From Tessaracoccus caeni (GTDB lineage Bacteria; Actinomycetota; Actinomycetes; Propionibacteriales; Propionibacteriaceae), in assembly GCF_029211185.1 (NCBI RefSeq), contig NZ_JARGDO010000017.1, positions 45,537 through 109,536 of the forward strand: a stretch of DNA of 64,000 nt, in the 5' to 3' direction. The notes under the pieces were generated by a model. It was not told where the DNA came from. It worked only from the letters and a program-made list of their open reading frames with translations, and did no database searches. Numbering within the stretch: the first letter of the stretch is position 1; every line of letters starts with the position of its first letter. Below, in pieces: positions 23,683-34,254 of the stretch. The position numbers and the translations under genes are program-made.

Positions 23683-24471
23683 CTATCGCAGGAAGTCGAG
23701 CAGGGCGGCGTTCACCAGGTCGACCTCTTCGAGGATCGGGGCGTGGGCGCTGTTGTCCAATGCGACAAGGCGGGCGCCGGGAATGCGGGTGGCCAGGTAT
23801 TCGCCGCCGTCGAAGGGGGTCTTCTTGTCGTGGCGCCCATGGATGACGAGTGTGGGCACGGCGATGTCAGGCAGGTAGGCGTCGTGGTCGACCGTCCTCA
23901 GCGTCGGGGCCAAGGCGGCGAACATCGGCAGCGGCCAGGAGAAGGCCATCTGGGCAAGCCAGAGGCGCATTCCCTCGCTCGGCGGATGCAGGAACAGCTC
24001 GCCGTCGATCAGGGCGAGATCCGCGGCGGCGCGATCGGTCATCGACCGCTGCTGCATCTTCTTCCACAGCTCCGGCGGCAGGCCGCCACCGGCGTCTTTC
24101 ACAAACCAGGGAGCGCCCGCGATCAGCACCAGCCGGCTCACCAACTCTGGCGCGTCGCGCATGAGGCGCAGCGCCACGTGAGCGCCGAGGGCGTAGCCGA
24201 CGAGCGCCACGGGCTCGACGCCCAGGACGCCGATCAACCGGCGGAGGTCATCGGCGAACGTATCGATGGAATAGCCGTCGGATGGGCGGTCGGAGCCGCC
24301 GACGCCCCGGAAGTCGTAGGCGATGACGCGGAACTCCGTCGCCAGCGCCGCCACCTGGTGGTCCCAGACGGCGTGCGTCATGGATCCGCCGTGGATCAGG
24401 ATCACGGGGTCGCCGGCGCCGTACTCCTGCACGTGCAACCGCAGTCCCGGCGCGATCTTCACCAGGGGCAT
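23683..24471 (-). CDS. Alpha/beta hydrolase fold protein lacking the nucleophile Ser
   Basis: 262 residues with a normal fold order: VILIHGGSMTHAVW, AYDFRGVGGSDRP, then VALVGYALGAHVALRL, LVIHGRHDKKTPF (Asp) and ALDNSAHAPILEE (His). The elbow is G-Y-A-L-G: the catalytic serine is replaced by alanine, so ester hydrolysis by the usual route is not possible. Asp and His are kept. It starts 3 bp after the acetamidase gene, so both are co-translated and probably act on related compounds. It may be a cofactor-free dioxygenase-type or binding protein, or an inactive relative. Confidence 0.8.
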   Translation of the reverse strand: MPLVKIAPGLRLHVQEYGAGDPVILIHGGSMTHAVWDHQVAALATEFRVIAYDFRGVGGSDRPSDGYSIDTFADDLRRLIGVLGVEPVALVGYALGAHVALRLMRDAPELVSRLVLIAGAPWFVKDAGGGLPPELWKKMQQRSMTDRAAADLALIDGELFLHPPSEGMRLWLAQMAFSWPLPMFAALAPTLRTVDHDAYLPDIAVPTLVIHGRHDKKTPFDGGEYLATRIPGARLVALDNSAHAPILEEVDLVNAALLDFLR

Positions 24472-24474
24472 CGA

Positions 24475-25473
24475 TCAGCGCTCGGCGTCGAAGATGTCGA
24501 GCGGCAGGTACGCCGTGACCACCCAGTTCGGGACGTCGACGATCTCGTTGATCTTCAGGTCGCAGACGACGCTGCAGAGCACGTACGCCTCCTCCCTGGT
24601 CAGGCCGTGCTCGCTGGTCAGGTATCCGATCATGCGACGGATCACCTCTTGGCTGGAGGCATAGATGTCGGGCCCGGCCTCTGACATCGCGTGATAGCCG
24701 GAGCGAGGCGACGGGACGCTGAGCGGGCCGGTCGTGCGGAACTCCGGCGCGGTGCGACGCACGCCGCGCTTGACGGACAGCCGGATGGTCGCGTGCACGC
24801 CCGTCTCGATTGCGGTCAGGCACACCTCGCCGTCACCCTGGGCGGCATGGCCGTCGCCGCAGGAGAACAGCGCGCCCGGCACCTCGACGGGCAGGTACAG
24901 GCGGGTGCCCGGCACGAGGTGACGCAGGTCGAGGTTGCCGCCGGTGTGCCGCGGGGGCAGCGTCGCGTGTTCGCCGGGCTCGGCGGGAGAGGTGCCGAGG
25001 AACCCGCAGAACGGGTGGATCGGGATGGAGATGCCGGGCTTCAGTTCGGCGTGCGTGGCGCCGGGCTCCCACGACCAGTTGTGGATGTAGGGCATGGAGA
25101 AGTCGTCGGGAAGCAGGCCGTGTCCGGGCAGGAACAGGGTGTGGCCGTAGTTCTGCGCCAGGCTGACGTCGACGATATCGACGACGAGGGTGTCACCCGG
25201 CTCCGCGCCTTCGACGTAGACCGGACCGACCACCGCATGCGGCCGTTCAGGGTCGATGACGGCGAGATGCTCAAGCGACGCACCGGGCGGCAAGGGCATT
25301 CCGGGGCACTCGAACACGATGGTGGATCCGTCGGGCACAGTCAGGGCGGGCGGCGTCTGGTTGTCGATGTAGCGCTGGATCCCGGGCGCGTCCTCGCCGG
25401 GTTCGAGGAGGCCGCGGGCGATCGTCGTGCCGATGCGGTACTGCGCGTCGCCGGAACCGGGCAAAGCGTTCAT
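24475..25473 (-). CDS. Acetamidase/formamidase family protein
   Basis: 332-residue enzyme of the FmdA/AmdA family, which hydrolyses short amides (formamide, acetamide) to ammonia and the acid. Hallmarks: DGSTIVFECPG, GHTLFLPGHGLL, FCGFLGTSPAEPGEH and FSCGDGHAAQGDGEVCLTAIE, the metal-binding HAxQGDGEV loop. ATG at 25473 has GGAGT upstream; a longer frame through the CAP2 3' end is spurious. Coupled to the following hydrolase-fold gene. No amide transporter or regulator nearby. Confidence 0.87.
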   Translation of the reverse strand: MNALPGSGDAQYRIGTTIARGLLEPGEDAPGIQRYIDNQTPPALTVPDGSTIVFECPGMPLPPGASLEHLAVIDPERPHAVVGPVYVEGAEPGDTLVVDIVDVSLAQNYGHTLFLPGHGLLPDDFSMPYIHNWSWEPGATHAELKPGISIPIHPFCGFLGTSPAEPGEHATLPPRHTGGNLDLRHLVPGTRLYLPVEVPGALFSCGDGHAAQGDGEVCLTAIETGVHATIRLSVKRGVRRTAPEFRTTGPLSVPSPRSGYHAMSEAGPDIYASSQEVIRRMIGYLTSEHGLTREEAYVLCSVVCDLKINEIVDVPNWVVTAYLPLDIFDAER

Positions 25474-25584
25474 GGGGGACTCCTCCAGGGAATGGGTATG
25501 CCTACGGGGAGGACGATAGTGCGCGCCCGGCCGGTCGACCCCGGCTGCTCGCCTGTAGACCGGCGGTTCAGCGGAGGGAGAACA

Positions 25585-25619
25585 GACGTCCCGGCCAACC
25601 AGCGGTTGACCGGGACGTC
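25585..25619. terminator. Hairpin downstream of the second CAP gene
   Basis: GACGTCCCGG (25585-25594) and CCGGGACGTC (25610-25619), loop 15 nt. The arms are the same as at 22358-22394, so the duplicated CAP gene carried its 3' hairpin. No T-run on either strand. Confidence 0.6.
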
Positions 25620-25640
25620 GTCGTGTCAGGAGACCTGAGG

Positions 25641-26498
25641 CTACTTCTTGACCGTGGCCGTCTTCGCCGAGGTCTTCGTCACCGACTTGTAGCCCGACTT
25701 GGTGCCCTTCACCTTGACGGTGATCTTCTTGCCTGCGTCCGACTTGGTCAGCTTGTAGGACGACTTGGTGGCTCCCTTGATCTTCTTGCCGTCGCGGTAC
25801 CACTGGTAGCTGAACTTCGTTCCGGACGTCCAGGTGCCCCGCTTGATGGTGAGCGTCTTGCCCACCTTCGCGGTGCCGCTGATCTTCGGAGTGGCCGTCT
25901 TCAGCTTGTACTTGACGACGTCGGAGACCTTCTTGGAGGTTCCGGTGCCGAAGTTCTGCGTCCAGAGGATGCGCCCTTCGGAGTAGTAGACGCCGACCCC
26001 GAGCTCCTCGAAGTCGGGGCTCATGATGTTGACGCAGTGGCCCGGGCTCTTCATCCAGGCTGCGACGACCGTCTTCGCGTCGAGCAGCATGCCTATGCCG
26101 TAGGCGATGTTCTCGCCGGCGGCGTGGGTGATGGTGTATCCGGCGTCTTCCATGCGGTCGAACGGGTCGCGTCCGTCAAGGGCGATATGGTCGAAGTAGT
26201 CGTTGACGGCCATGTCCTTGGAGTGCAGGAACGCCGAGTTGTTCAACACGGTGTTCAGCTCCACGGCCGGGACCGCCTTGTACTTCTTGTCGCCGCACTT
26301 CTGCGACGACTTCCGCACGCGATTGACCTCTTTCAGCACTTCGTTGCGGAGCTTCGTCTGCGTCGGGCGATAGTTCGTCGCCGAGGAGTTGGCGGACGTC
26401 CAGCTTGCGGCATCCGCGACTCCGGGAATGGTGCCGAGGGCCAGCGCCGCTGCGGCCAGGAGCGCGATGGACTTCGCGGTGCGTGTGACAAGACTCAT
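25641..26498 (-). CDS. Secreted CAP-domain protein with one Ig-like repeat
   Basis: 285 residues, paralogue of the protein at 22413-23549. Signal peptide (RTAKSIALLAAAALALGTIP..ADA), CAP domain with HSKDMAVNDYFDHIALDGRD and the same GENIAYGIGM and SPGHCVNIMSPDF words, then a single Ig-like repeat and a KTATVKK end. ATG at 26498 has GAGGACC upstream; the frame extends to 26579 without family sequence. The CAP regions are very similar between paralogues, including silent sites, suggesting a fairly recent duplication or conversion, while repeat number differs. Confidence 0.85.
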   Translation of the reverse strand: MSLVTRTAKSIALLAAAALALGTIPGVADAASWTSANSSATNYRPTQTKLRNEVLKEVNRVRKSSQKCGDKKYKAVPAVELNTVLNNSAFLHSKDMAVNDYFDHIALDGRDPFDRMEDAGYTITHAAGENIAYGIGMLLDAKTVVAAWMKSPGHCVNIMSPDFEELGVGVYYSEGRILWTQNFGTGTSKKVSDVVKYKLKTATPKISGTAKVGKTLTIKRGTWTSGTKFSYQWYRDGKKIKGATKSSYKLTKSDAGKKITVKVKGTKSGYKSVTKTSAKTATVKK

Positions 26499-26641
26499 GG
26501 TGGTCCTCATTTCGGGATACGGATGCCCCCCTTGCTCTCGTAGCCTACCGTCGTCCCGCGCGGTTCTCCCCGCGGCCATCTGGATCGCCTGGGCGTCGGC
26601 TCAGAGCGCGCATCGGGTGTCCGGGCACGTAACCTGGTGGG

Positions 26642-27376
26642 GTGTCCGAGAACTCGTTCTTCTTCTACGACGACGACGCCACCCTGGTCGGAACTCACAC
26701 CGGCGCGGGCGAGCGGATATTCGTGCTGATCCACGGCATCGGCATGGGGCGCCGGGTGTTCGCGGGGCTGGCCGAGTTGCTGGCCGATGCCGGTCAGGTG
26801 ATCGCCCTCGACCTGCCGGGATTCGGCGACTCCCCGGAACCCGGGAAGGCCCGCACCATGCAGGAGACCGCCGACCTCGTCGCGGACTACCTCCGGCAGT
26901 TGCACGCGGCGGAACTGGTGCTGATCGGGCATTCGATGGGAACCCAGATCGTCACCGAGGTGGCGGCGCGTCATCCGGAGCTGGTGTCCAAGCTCGTCCT
27001 GATCGCGCCGACGGTGAACGTGGTGGAGCGCACGGCCGCCCGTCAAGCGTGGCGGATGGTGCAAGACCTCTTGGGCGAAGCGCCGAAGGTGCTGATCCTC
27101 GGGGGCTGGCAGTACGCCAAGGCCGGCATTCCGTGGTTCCTCCGGAAGCTGCGCATCATGCTGGAGCACGACGTCGAGAGCAGCTACCCGAAGATCCAGG
27201 CCCCGACTCTGGTGCTCCGCGGCGAGACCGACAAGGTGTGTCCTCGCGACTGGGTGCAGCATGTTGCCAAAATTGTCCCGAACTCCCGCTACGACGAGGT
27301 GCCCGGCCATGGACACGAGGCGATGATCCGCGATCCGGCCGACGCGGCCAGGCTGATTCTCGCCTTTGCCGAGTAG
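26642..27376 (+). CDS. Alpha/beta hydrolase
   Basis: 244 residues with a complete triad: FVLIHGIGMGRRVF, LDLPGFGDSPEP, VLIGHSMGTQIVTEV (Ser in GHSMG, about residue 102), LRGETDKVCP (Asp) and VPGHGHEAMIRDP (His). No signal peptide. GTG start at 26642. Divergent from the CAP2 gene and followed by the pnt operon on the same strand. Substrate unknown; unlike the hydrolase at 23683 it keeps its serine. Confidence 0.85.
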   Translation: MSENSFFFYDDDATLVGTHTGAGERIFVLIHGIGMGRRVFAGLAELLADAGQVIALDLPGFGDSPEPGKARTMQETADLVADYLRQLHAAELVLIGHSMGTQIVTEVAARHPELVSKLVLIAPTVNVVERTAARQAWRMVQDLLGEAPKVLILGGWQYAKAGIPWFLRKLRIMLEHDVESSYPKIQAPTLVLRGETDKVCPRDWVQHVAKIVPNSRYDEVPGHGHEAMIRDPADAARLILAFAE

Positions 27377-27458
27377 TTGGTTCATTTTAGCGAGCCGTCT
27401 CACCGGCGCAGGGAGACCCCCTGCTTAGCGCGAGGTCGTCGTCTCATAGGCTGACGAC

Positions 27459-28592
27459 GTGATCACAGTAGTTGCAACGAGAGAGCCCTATCCCGAAACT
27501 CGGGTGGCGCTCACGCCCGATGTCTGCCGGTCCTTGACGAAGGCAGGGCATCGCATCATCGTCGAGTCAGGAGCCGGAGGCGCCGCCGGGCACCCCGATG
27601 CGCAATATCAGGAGGCGGGGGCCGAGGTCGTCCCCGTGGTGCCGCTCTCCGAGATCGATGTCCTCGCTCACGTGCTGCCTTTGACGGAGGAACGGATTCG
27701 TGAGCTGAAACCGGGAGCGCTGACCATCGGAATGGCCGGTCCGCACGAGGTCGACCGCGTCACGCGCCTCGCGGAGGCCGAGATCACCGCGATGAGCTTC
27801 GAGAGGCTGCCGCGCACCTCGCGGGCGCAATCCATGGATGCGCTGAGCTCGCAGGCCCTCGCCGCCGGCTATCGCGCCGTGCTGGAGGCCGCCTTCCGAT
27901 TGCCTCGGTTCTTTCCGTTGGCGATGACGGCTGCCGGGACGGTGCCGCCGGCGAAGGTCGTCGTGCTGGGCATCGGTGTCGCGGGCCTCCAAGCCATCGC
28001 CACGGCCAAACGGCTTGGCGCCACGGTCTCTGCCAACGACATCCGGCCGAGTTCGGCGGAAGAGGCCCGTTCCGTGGGAGCGACGTTCATCGACGTGGGA
28101 CTGGGCTCCGACGAGGGAGCGGGTACCGGCGGATATGCGCGAACGCTCGGGCAGGATGCCGCGACACGCCAGCGCGAGGCGCTTGCGCCGCACATCGCCG
28201 ATGCCGACGTGCTGATCACCACGGCCGCCGTGCCGGGCCGCCCGGCACCGCGTCTGGTGACGGCGGAGATGGTCCAGGCGATGAGACCCGGCTCCGTCGC
28301 CGTGGATCTTGCCGCGCCAACCGGAGGCAACATCGAGGGGAGCCGTCCGGGAGAGGACGTGAAGGTGCCCTCGACCCGAGGCGACGGCGACGTCACCATC
28401 GTCGGTGTCGCGTCCGCGCCGTCCGACCTGCCTGCCGACGCGTCGCGGTTGTTCGCCAAGAACGTCGAGAACGTCGTCAAGCTGATCGCCTCCAACGGGG
28501 CGGTCGTCATCGACTTCGGCGACGACATCGTCGACGGCATGACCATCACTCACGACGGGGTCAACCGCCTCGCCCAACCCAAGGAGGCATGA
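27459..28592 (+). CDS. pntAA: NAD(P) transhydrogenase subunit alpha part 1
   Basis: NAD(H)-binding domain I of proton-translocating transhydrogenase, which uses the proton gradient to make NADPH from NADH. 377 residues: TREPYPETRVALTPDVCRSL, then PPAKVVVLGIGVAGLQAIA as the dinucleotide motif, and the RQREALAPHIADADVLITTA segment with SVAVDLAAPTGGNIE after it. GTG start at 27459. First gene of a three-gene operon (2-bp gap to pntAB), the split form typical of actinobacteria and Rhodospirillum. Confidence 0.92.
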   Translation: MITVVATREPYPETRVALTPDVCRSLTKAGHRIIVESGAGGAAGHPDAQYQEAGAEVVPVVPLSEIDVLAHVLPLTEERIRELKPGALTIGMAGPHEVDRVTRLAEAEITAMSFERLPRTSRAQSMDALSSQALAAGYRAVLEAAFRLPRFFPLAMTAAGTVPPAKVVVLGIGVAGLQAIATAKRLGATVSANDIRPSSAEEARSVGATFIDVGLGSDEGAGTGGYARTLGQDAATRQREALAPHIADADVLITTAAVPGRPAPRLVTAEMVQAMRPGSVAVDLAAPTGGNIEGSRPGEDVKVPSTRGDGDVTIVGVASAPSDLPADASRLFAKNVENVVKLIASNGAVVIDFGDDIVDGMTITHDGVNRLAQPKEA

Positions 28593-28593
28593 G

Positions 28594-28884
28594 ATGGACC
28601 TCGTCATCGCGCTCACTCTGCTCGTCCTGTCGGGGGTGGTGGGCGTCGAGGTGATCTCGAAGGTCACCTCCACCCTCCACACCCCTCTCATGAGCGGCAC
28701 CAATGCCATCTCCGGCATGGTGCTGATCGGTGCCGTGCTCGTCACCGCGCATACTGACTCGACCATCGGGCTGGTCGCCGGGCTGCTGGCGATCGTGCTG
28801 TCCGCAGTCAACCTGGTGGGAGGCTTCCTCGTCACCGACCGGATGCTGCAGATGTTCACCACGAAGAAGGAGATTCAGAAGTGA
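28594..28884 (+). CDS. pntAB: NAD(P) transhydrogenase subunit alpha part 2
   Basis: 96-residue membrane subunit with about three helices (IALTLLVLSGVVGVEVI; MVLIGAVLVTA; GLVAGLLAIVLSAVNLVGGF). LHTPLMSGTNAISGMVL is the conserved half of the proton channel and FLVTDRMLQMF the family end. Stop overlaps the pntB start by four bases. Confidence 0.92.
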   Translation: MDLVIALTLLVLSGVVGVEVISKVTSTLHTPLMSGTNAISGMVLIGAVLVTAHTDSTIGLVAGLLAIVLSAVNLVGGFLVTDRMLQMFTTKKEIQK

Positions 28885-30269
28885 ACCTCCTCCCCGACAC
28901 GGTCTCCGGGCTGTTGTACCTCATCTCCTCAGCCTGTTTCATCTTCGCTTTGAAAGGGATGTCGCGCCCGCCGACAGCACGACGAGGCAACGCCGTCGGA
29001 GCGGCCGGAGCGGTACTGGCGCTCGCGACGGTGCTGCTGTCCACGGACATCGGCACGACAAGGCTGCTTCTCATCCTCGCCGCCCTCGTCGTGGGCGCCG
29101 GCATCTCGGTGCCCATCGCTGCGAAGGTTCCGATGACGAGCATGCCGCAGCTGGTTGCCATCCTGAACGGGGTCGGCGGTCTCGGCTCCGTCCTCGTCGG
29201 CGTGGTCGAGGTCAGCCTCGGCCGTGGTGACGCGGGCTATGTCGCGCAGGTGGCCGTGGCGTTCGCGGTGCTGGTGGGAGCGGTGGCTTTCACGGGCTCG
29301 CTGCTCACCTACTTCAAGCTGCAAGGCATCATGTCGGCGCGTCCCATCGTGCTTCCGTTCGCCCCCGTGATCATGGTGGCGGCGTTGGTGCTGTCCGCGG
29401 TCGCGACGGTCTACGTCGCGGTGACGGGGTCGCTCGTGTGGGCCTTGGCGTTGTCGGTTCTGGGCATGCTGCTCGGCGTGCTGGTCCTGTTGCCGATCGG
29501 TGGTGCCGATGCCCCGGTCACCATCGCGTTGCTCAATGCCTTCACCGGCCTGTCGGTGGCGGCCTCCGGTGTCGCCCTGGACAACTCCGTCCTGCTGATC
29601 TCCGGCATGTTGGTCGGCTGCTCCGGTCTCATTCTGACCCTGGTGATGGCCGACGGCATGGGACGCAGCGTGGCGGGCATTCTGCTCGGCTCGCTTAAGG
29701 GCGGTTCGACGGCGGGCTCCACGCAGGAGTCCGATCGTCCCGTGCGGCGCGCCACCCATGACGACGTCGCGGTGGCGCTGGCCTACGCGAGCAAGGTCAT
29801 CGTCATCCCTGGCTATGGATTGGCCGTCGCGCAGGCGCAGAACGTGCTGGCCGAACTCGTCACCAGCCTGCGCGATCGAGGCGTGGACGTCACCTACGGC
29901 ATCCACCCCGTCGCGGGCCGGATGCCCGGGCACATGAACGTGCTGCTGGCGGAGGCCAACGTGTCCTACGAGCTCTTGGTCGAGGCGGATGACGTGAACC
30001 CGCAGCTGCCGGCCACGGATGTGGTGCTCGTCGTAGGAGCGAACGACGTGGTCAATCCGGCCGCGCGCGACGATCCGTCCAGTTCGATCTATGGGATGCC
30101 GATCATCAACGCCGACCATGCTCAGCAGGTCTTCTTCCTGAAGCGTTCGATGAGGCCGGGCTTTGCCGGCATCGAGAATGAGCTGCTGTTCAACGCCAAG
30201 ACGCAGCTTCTCTTCGGTGATGCGAAGGAGTCGCTCGGCGGCGTCGTGTCGGCCCTGAAAGAGGTCTGA
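28881..30269 (+). CDS. pntB: NAD(P) transhydrogenase subunit beta
   Basis: 462 residues. About eight helices (1-260) followed by the NADP(H)-binding domain III: VIVIPGYGLAVAQAQ, YGIHPVAGRMPGHMNVLLAE, VVLVGANDVVNPAARDDP, INADHAQQVFFLKRSM and the final GIENELLFNAKTQLLFGDAK are all in place. Starts within the ATGA overlap of pntAB. A terminator-like hairpin follows. Confidence 0.93.
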   Translation: MNLLPDTVSGLLYLISSACFIFALKGMSRPPTARRGNAVGAAGAVLALATVLLSTDIGTTRLLLILAALVVGAGISVPIAAKVPMTSMPQLVAILNGVGGLGSVLVGVVEVSLGRGDAGYVAQVAVAFAVLVGAVAFTGSLLTYFKLQGIMSARPIVLPFAPVIMVAALVLSAVATVYVAVTGSLVWALALSVLGMLLGVLVLLPIGGADAPVTIALLNAFTGLSVAASGVALDNSVLLISGMLVGCSGLILTLVMADGMGRSVAGILLGSLKGGSTAGSTQESDRPVRRATHDDVAVALAYASKVIVIPGYGLAVAQAQNVLAELVTSLRDRGVDVTYGIHPVAGRMPGHMNVLLAEANVSYELLVEADDVNPQLPATDVVLVVGANDVVNPAARDDPSSSIYGMPIINADHAQQVFFLKRSMRPGFAGIENELLFNAKTQLLFGDAKESLGGVVSALKEV

Positions 30270-30297
30270 TCGGAGCGCTGGACCCGGGTTCTAGAGG

Positions 30298-30331
30298 GCA
30301 CGGGGCATGCCGCTATCGGCGTGCCCCGTGT
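30298..30331 (+). terminator. Terminator-like hairpin after pntB
   Basis: GCACGGGGCATGCCG (30298-30312), loop CTAT, CGGCGTGCCCCGTGT (30317-30331): 15-bp stem with one wobble and G-U at the base. No T-run, so it may need Rho or act as an RNA 3' stabiliser. Confidence 0.6.
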
Positions 30332-30362
30332 CGTCGTTGGCGAAGAGTGACACGATGGGGCA

Positions 30363-31151
30363 ATGGCAGTCGATGATGCGGTACCCGGCCCCGTGATCCG
30401 CTACCCAGGGGCGTCGACGGTGGAGGAGTTCCGGCGCAACCTCGCCGAGGTCAGATCCCGGATCGACGCGGCCGCCGAGCGCTCTGGACGGGCTCCGTCG
30501 GAGGTGCGCCTGCTGCCGGTGAGCAAGACCGTTCCAGGAGATCGGATCCGCAACGCCGTCGCCGCGGGCTGCACCGAACTGGGTGAGAACAAGGTGCAGG
30601 AGGCCAAGCGCAAGCATGCGGAGCTGGCCGACCTCGACGTCGCCTGGGCCGTGATCGGCCACCTGCAAACCAACAAGGCCAAGGACGTGGTGGCCTTCGC
30701 GTCGGAGTTCCAAGCCCTGGACAGCCTTCGCGTCGCCGAGGCGCTGGATCGCCGGCTACAGGCCGCCGGACGCGGGCTCGACGTCTACGTGCAGGTGAAC
30801 ACCTCCGACGAGGAGTCCAAGTATGGCCTTCCCCCGAGCGAACTGCTCGACGTGCTGCGCCAGCTGCGTCACTACTCGTCGCTGCGCGTTCGTGGCCTGA
30901 TGACGCTGGCGGTGTTCAGCGCCGACGAGGCGCGAGTGCGTCGTTGTTTCGGGCTGCTCCGCACGTTGCGCGATCGGGCGCGCGACGAGGATCCGGCCCT
31001 GATCGGCGACGGCGGGCTATCCATGGGGATGTCCGGCGACTACGAGATCGCCGTCGAAGAAGGCGCCACCTGCGTGCGCGTGGGCCAGGCGATCTTCGGC
31101 TCCCGCTCGACGCCCGACAGCCAGTGGTGGCCTGGAGAGCCTGGACTCTAG
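30363..31151 (+). CDS. YggS family PLP homeostasis protein
   Basis: 262-residue PLP-binding protein that balances vitamin B6 and amino-acid pools. VRLLPVSKTVPGDRIRNAV holds the PLP lysine; GENKVQEAKRK, WAVIGHLQTNKAK, NTSDEESKYGL and LSMGMSGDYEIAVEEGATCV with VRVGQAIFGSR are the other phosphate- and ring-contacting motifs. ATG at 30363. In many actinobacteria this gene lies between ftsZ and sepF; here it is between pntB and copA, so it may be a second copy. Confidence 0.9.
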   Translation: MAVDDAVPGPVIRYPGASTVEEFRRNLAEVRSRIDAAAERSGRAPSEVRLLPVSKTVPGDRIRNAVAAGCTELGENKVQEAKRKHAELADLDVAWAVIGHLQTNKAKDVVAFASEFQALDSLRVAEALDRRLQAAGRGLDVYVQVNTSDEESKYGLPPSELLDVLRQLRHYSSLRVRGLMTLAVFSADEARVRRCFGLLRTLRDRARDEDPALIGDGGLSMGMSGDYEIAVEEGATCVRVGQAIFGSRSTPDSQWWPGEPGL

Positions 31152-31186
31152 GGCGCTGCTCACCAGGTCGTGCGGACGCTTGAATG

Positions 31187-31237
31187 ATACCCCCTGGGGG
31201 TATAGAGTGAGCGTTGAGGGATACCCTGATGGGGTAT
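31187..31237 (+). promoter_or_regulatory. Paired CsoR-type copper operators
   Basis: Two 17-bp palindromes, ATACCCCCTGGGGGTAT (31187-31203) and ATACCCTGATGGGGTAT (31221-31237), spaced 34 bp centre to centre, just upstream of the copA start. They match the TACCC..GGGTA pattern bound by CsoR, the Cu(I) repressor. No csoR gene is in the window. Confidence 0.8.
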
Positions 31238-31260
31238 AGAGACCGAAAGAGAGCACGAGC

Positions 31261-33504
<2,244 letters not shown>

Positions 33505-33558
33505 GCCGACGGGTCGCCTTGGACGGAACTGTCGGAGGGGCGGGCTAGGGTCTACGCC

Positions 33559-34254
33559 ATGTCCTTACGCCCCCGCTCATGGAGCTTCGACCTCGACGGA
33601 ATCGTGGTCGACGTCACCGTGAAGTCTGTGAAGTACCTGCGCGTCCGCGTGATGCCACCGCGAGGCGACGTGCGCGTGTCGGCTCCGTTCGGGGTCTCGG
33701 CGGACGAGGTGCGTCGGTTCGTGCGCGAGCGTCGTGACTGGATCGTCGGGGCTCAGCGCAAGGTGATCGCTGCGGCCGAGGTCAAGCGCCCGCTGGCCGA
33801 GCACTCGACGGCGTGGCTGTGGGGGAGGCGTTACCGCGTGAGGGTCGACGTCGGTCCCTGGGAGTCCGCGTGCCTCGTCGGCGAGGAGATCTGTTTGGTG
33901 GTGGCGGATTCGTCGCGGGCGGAGCTGTTGCTGGACCGGCTCTACCGTCAAGAGCTGGAGCCGGTCGTCCGGGCGCTGTTCGAGCGCTGGCAGCCTCGGG
34001 TGGGACGCTCCGCGCGGCTGGTGCGGTTGCGCAGGATGAAGACCAGGTGGGGAAGCTGTAGCCCGTCCAAGGCCAACATCACGCTCAACCTCGCGCTGGC
34101 CCAGTTCCGGCCGGAGTTGCTGGAGTACGTCGTGGTGCACGAGCTGGTGCATCTGTGGGAGCACGGCCACGGGCCCGGCTTCTACGCCCGGATGAGTTCC
34201 CTGCTACCCGACTGGCGCGAGCTCAGGGCCGAACTCAAAGACCTGCAGCCCTGA
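33559..34254 (+). CDS. YgjP-like (DUF45) M48-type metallopeptidase
   Basis: 231 residues. The end carries KTRWGSCSPSKANITLNLAL and VVHELVHLWEHGHGPGFYAR, the HExxH...H zinc site of the YgjP/SprT-like group; NxxL and RW are also conserved. The N-terminal half is beta-rich (VKSVKYLRVRVMPPRGDVRV). These proteins are often next to restriction or helicase genes, not so here. Protease activity is assumed from the zinc motif. It ends exactly where the convergent gene ends. Confidence 0.82.
   Translation: MSLRPRSWSFDLDGIVVDVTVKSVKYLRVRVMPPRGDVRVSAPFGVSADEVRRFVRERRDWIVGAQRKVIAAAEVKRPLAEHSTAWLWGRRYRVRVDVGPWESACLVGEEICLVVADSSRAELLLDRLYRQELEPVVRALFERWQPRVGRSARLVRLRRMKTRWGSCSPSKANITLNLALAQFRPELLEYVVVHELVHLWEHGHGPGFYARMSSLLPDWRELRAELKDLQP

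Noticed and set aside
27408..27424. Small GCAGGG/CCCTGC stem before pntAA as a riboswitch
   Set aside because: Too short, with no conserved aptamer sequence in the 80-bp leader.
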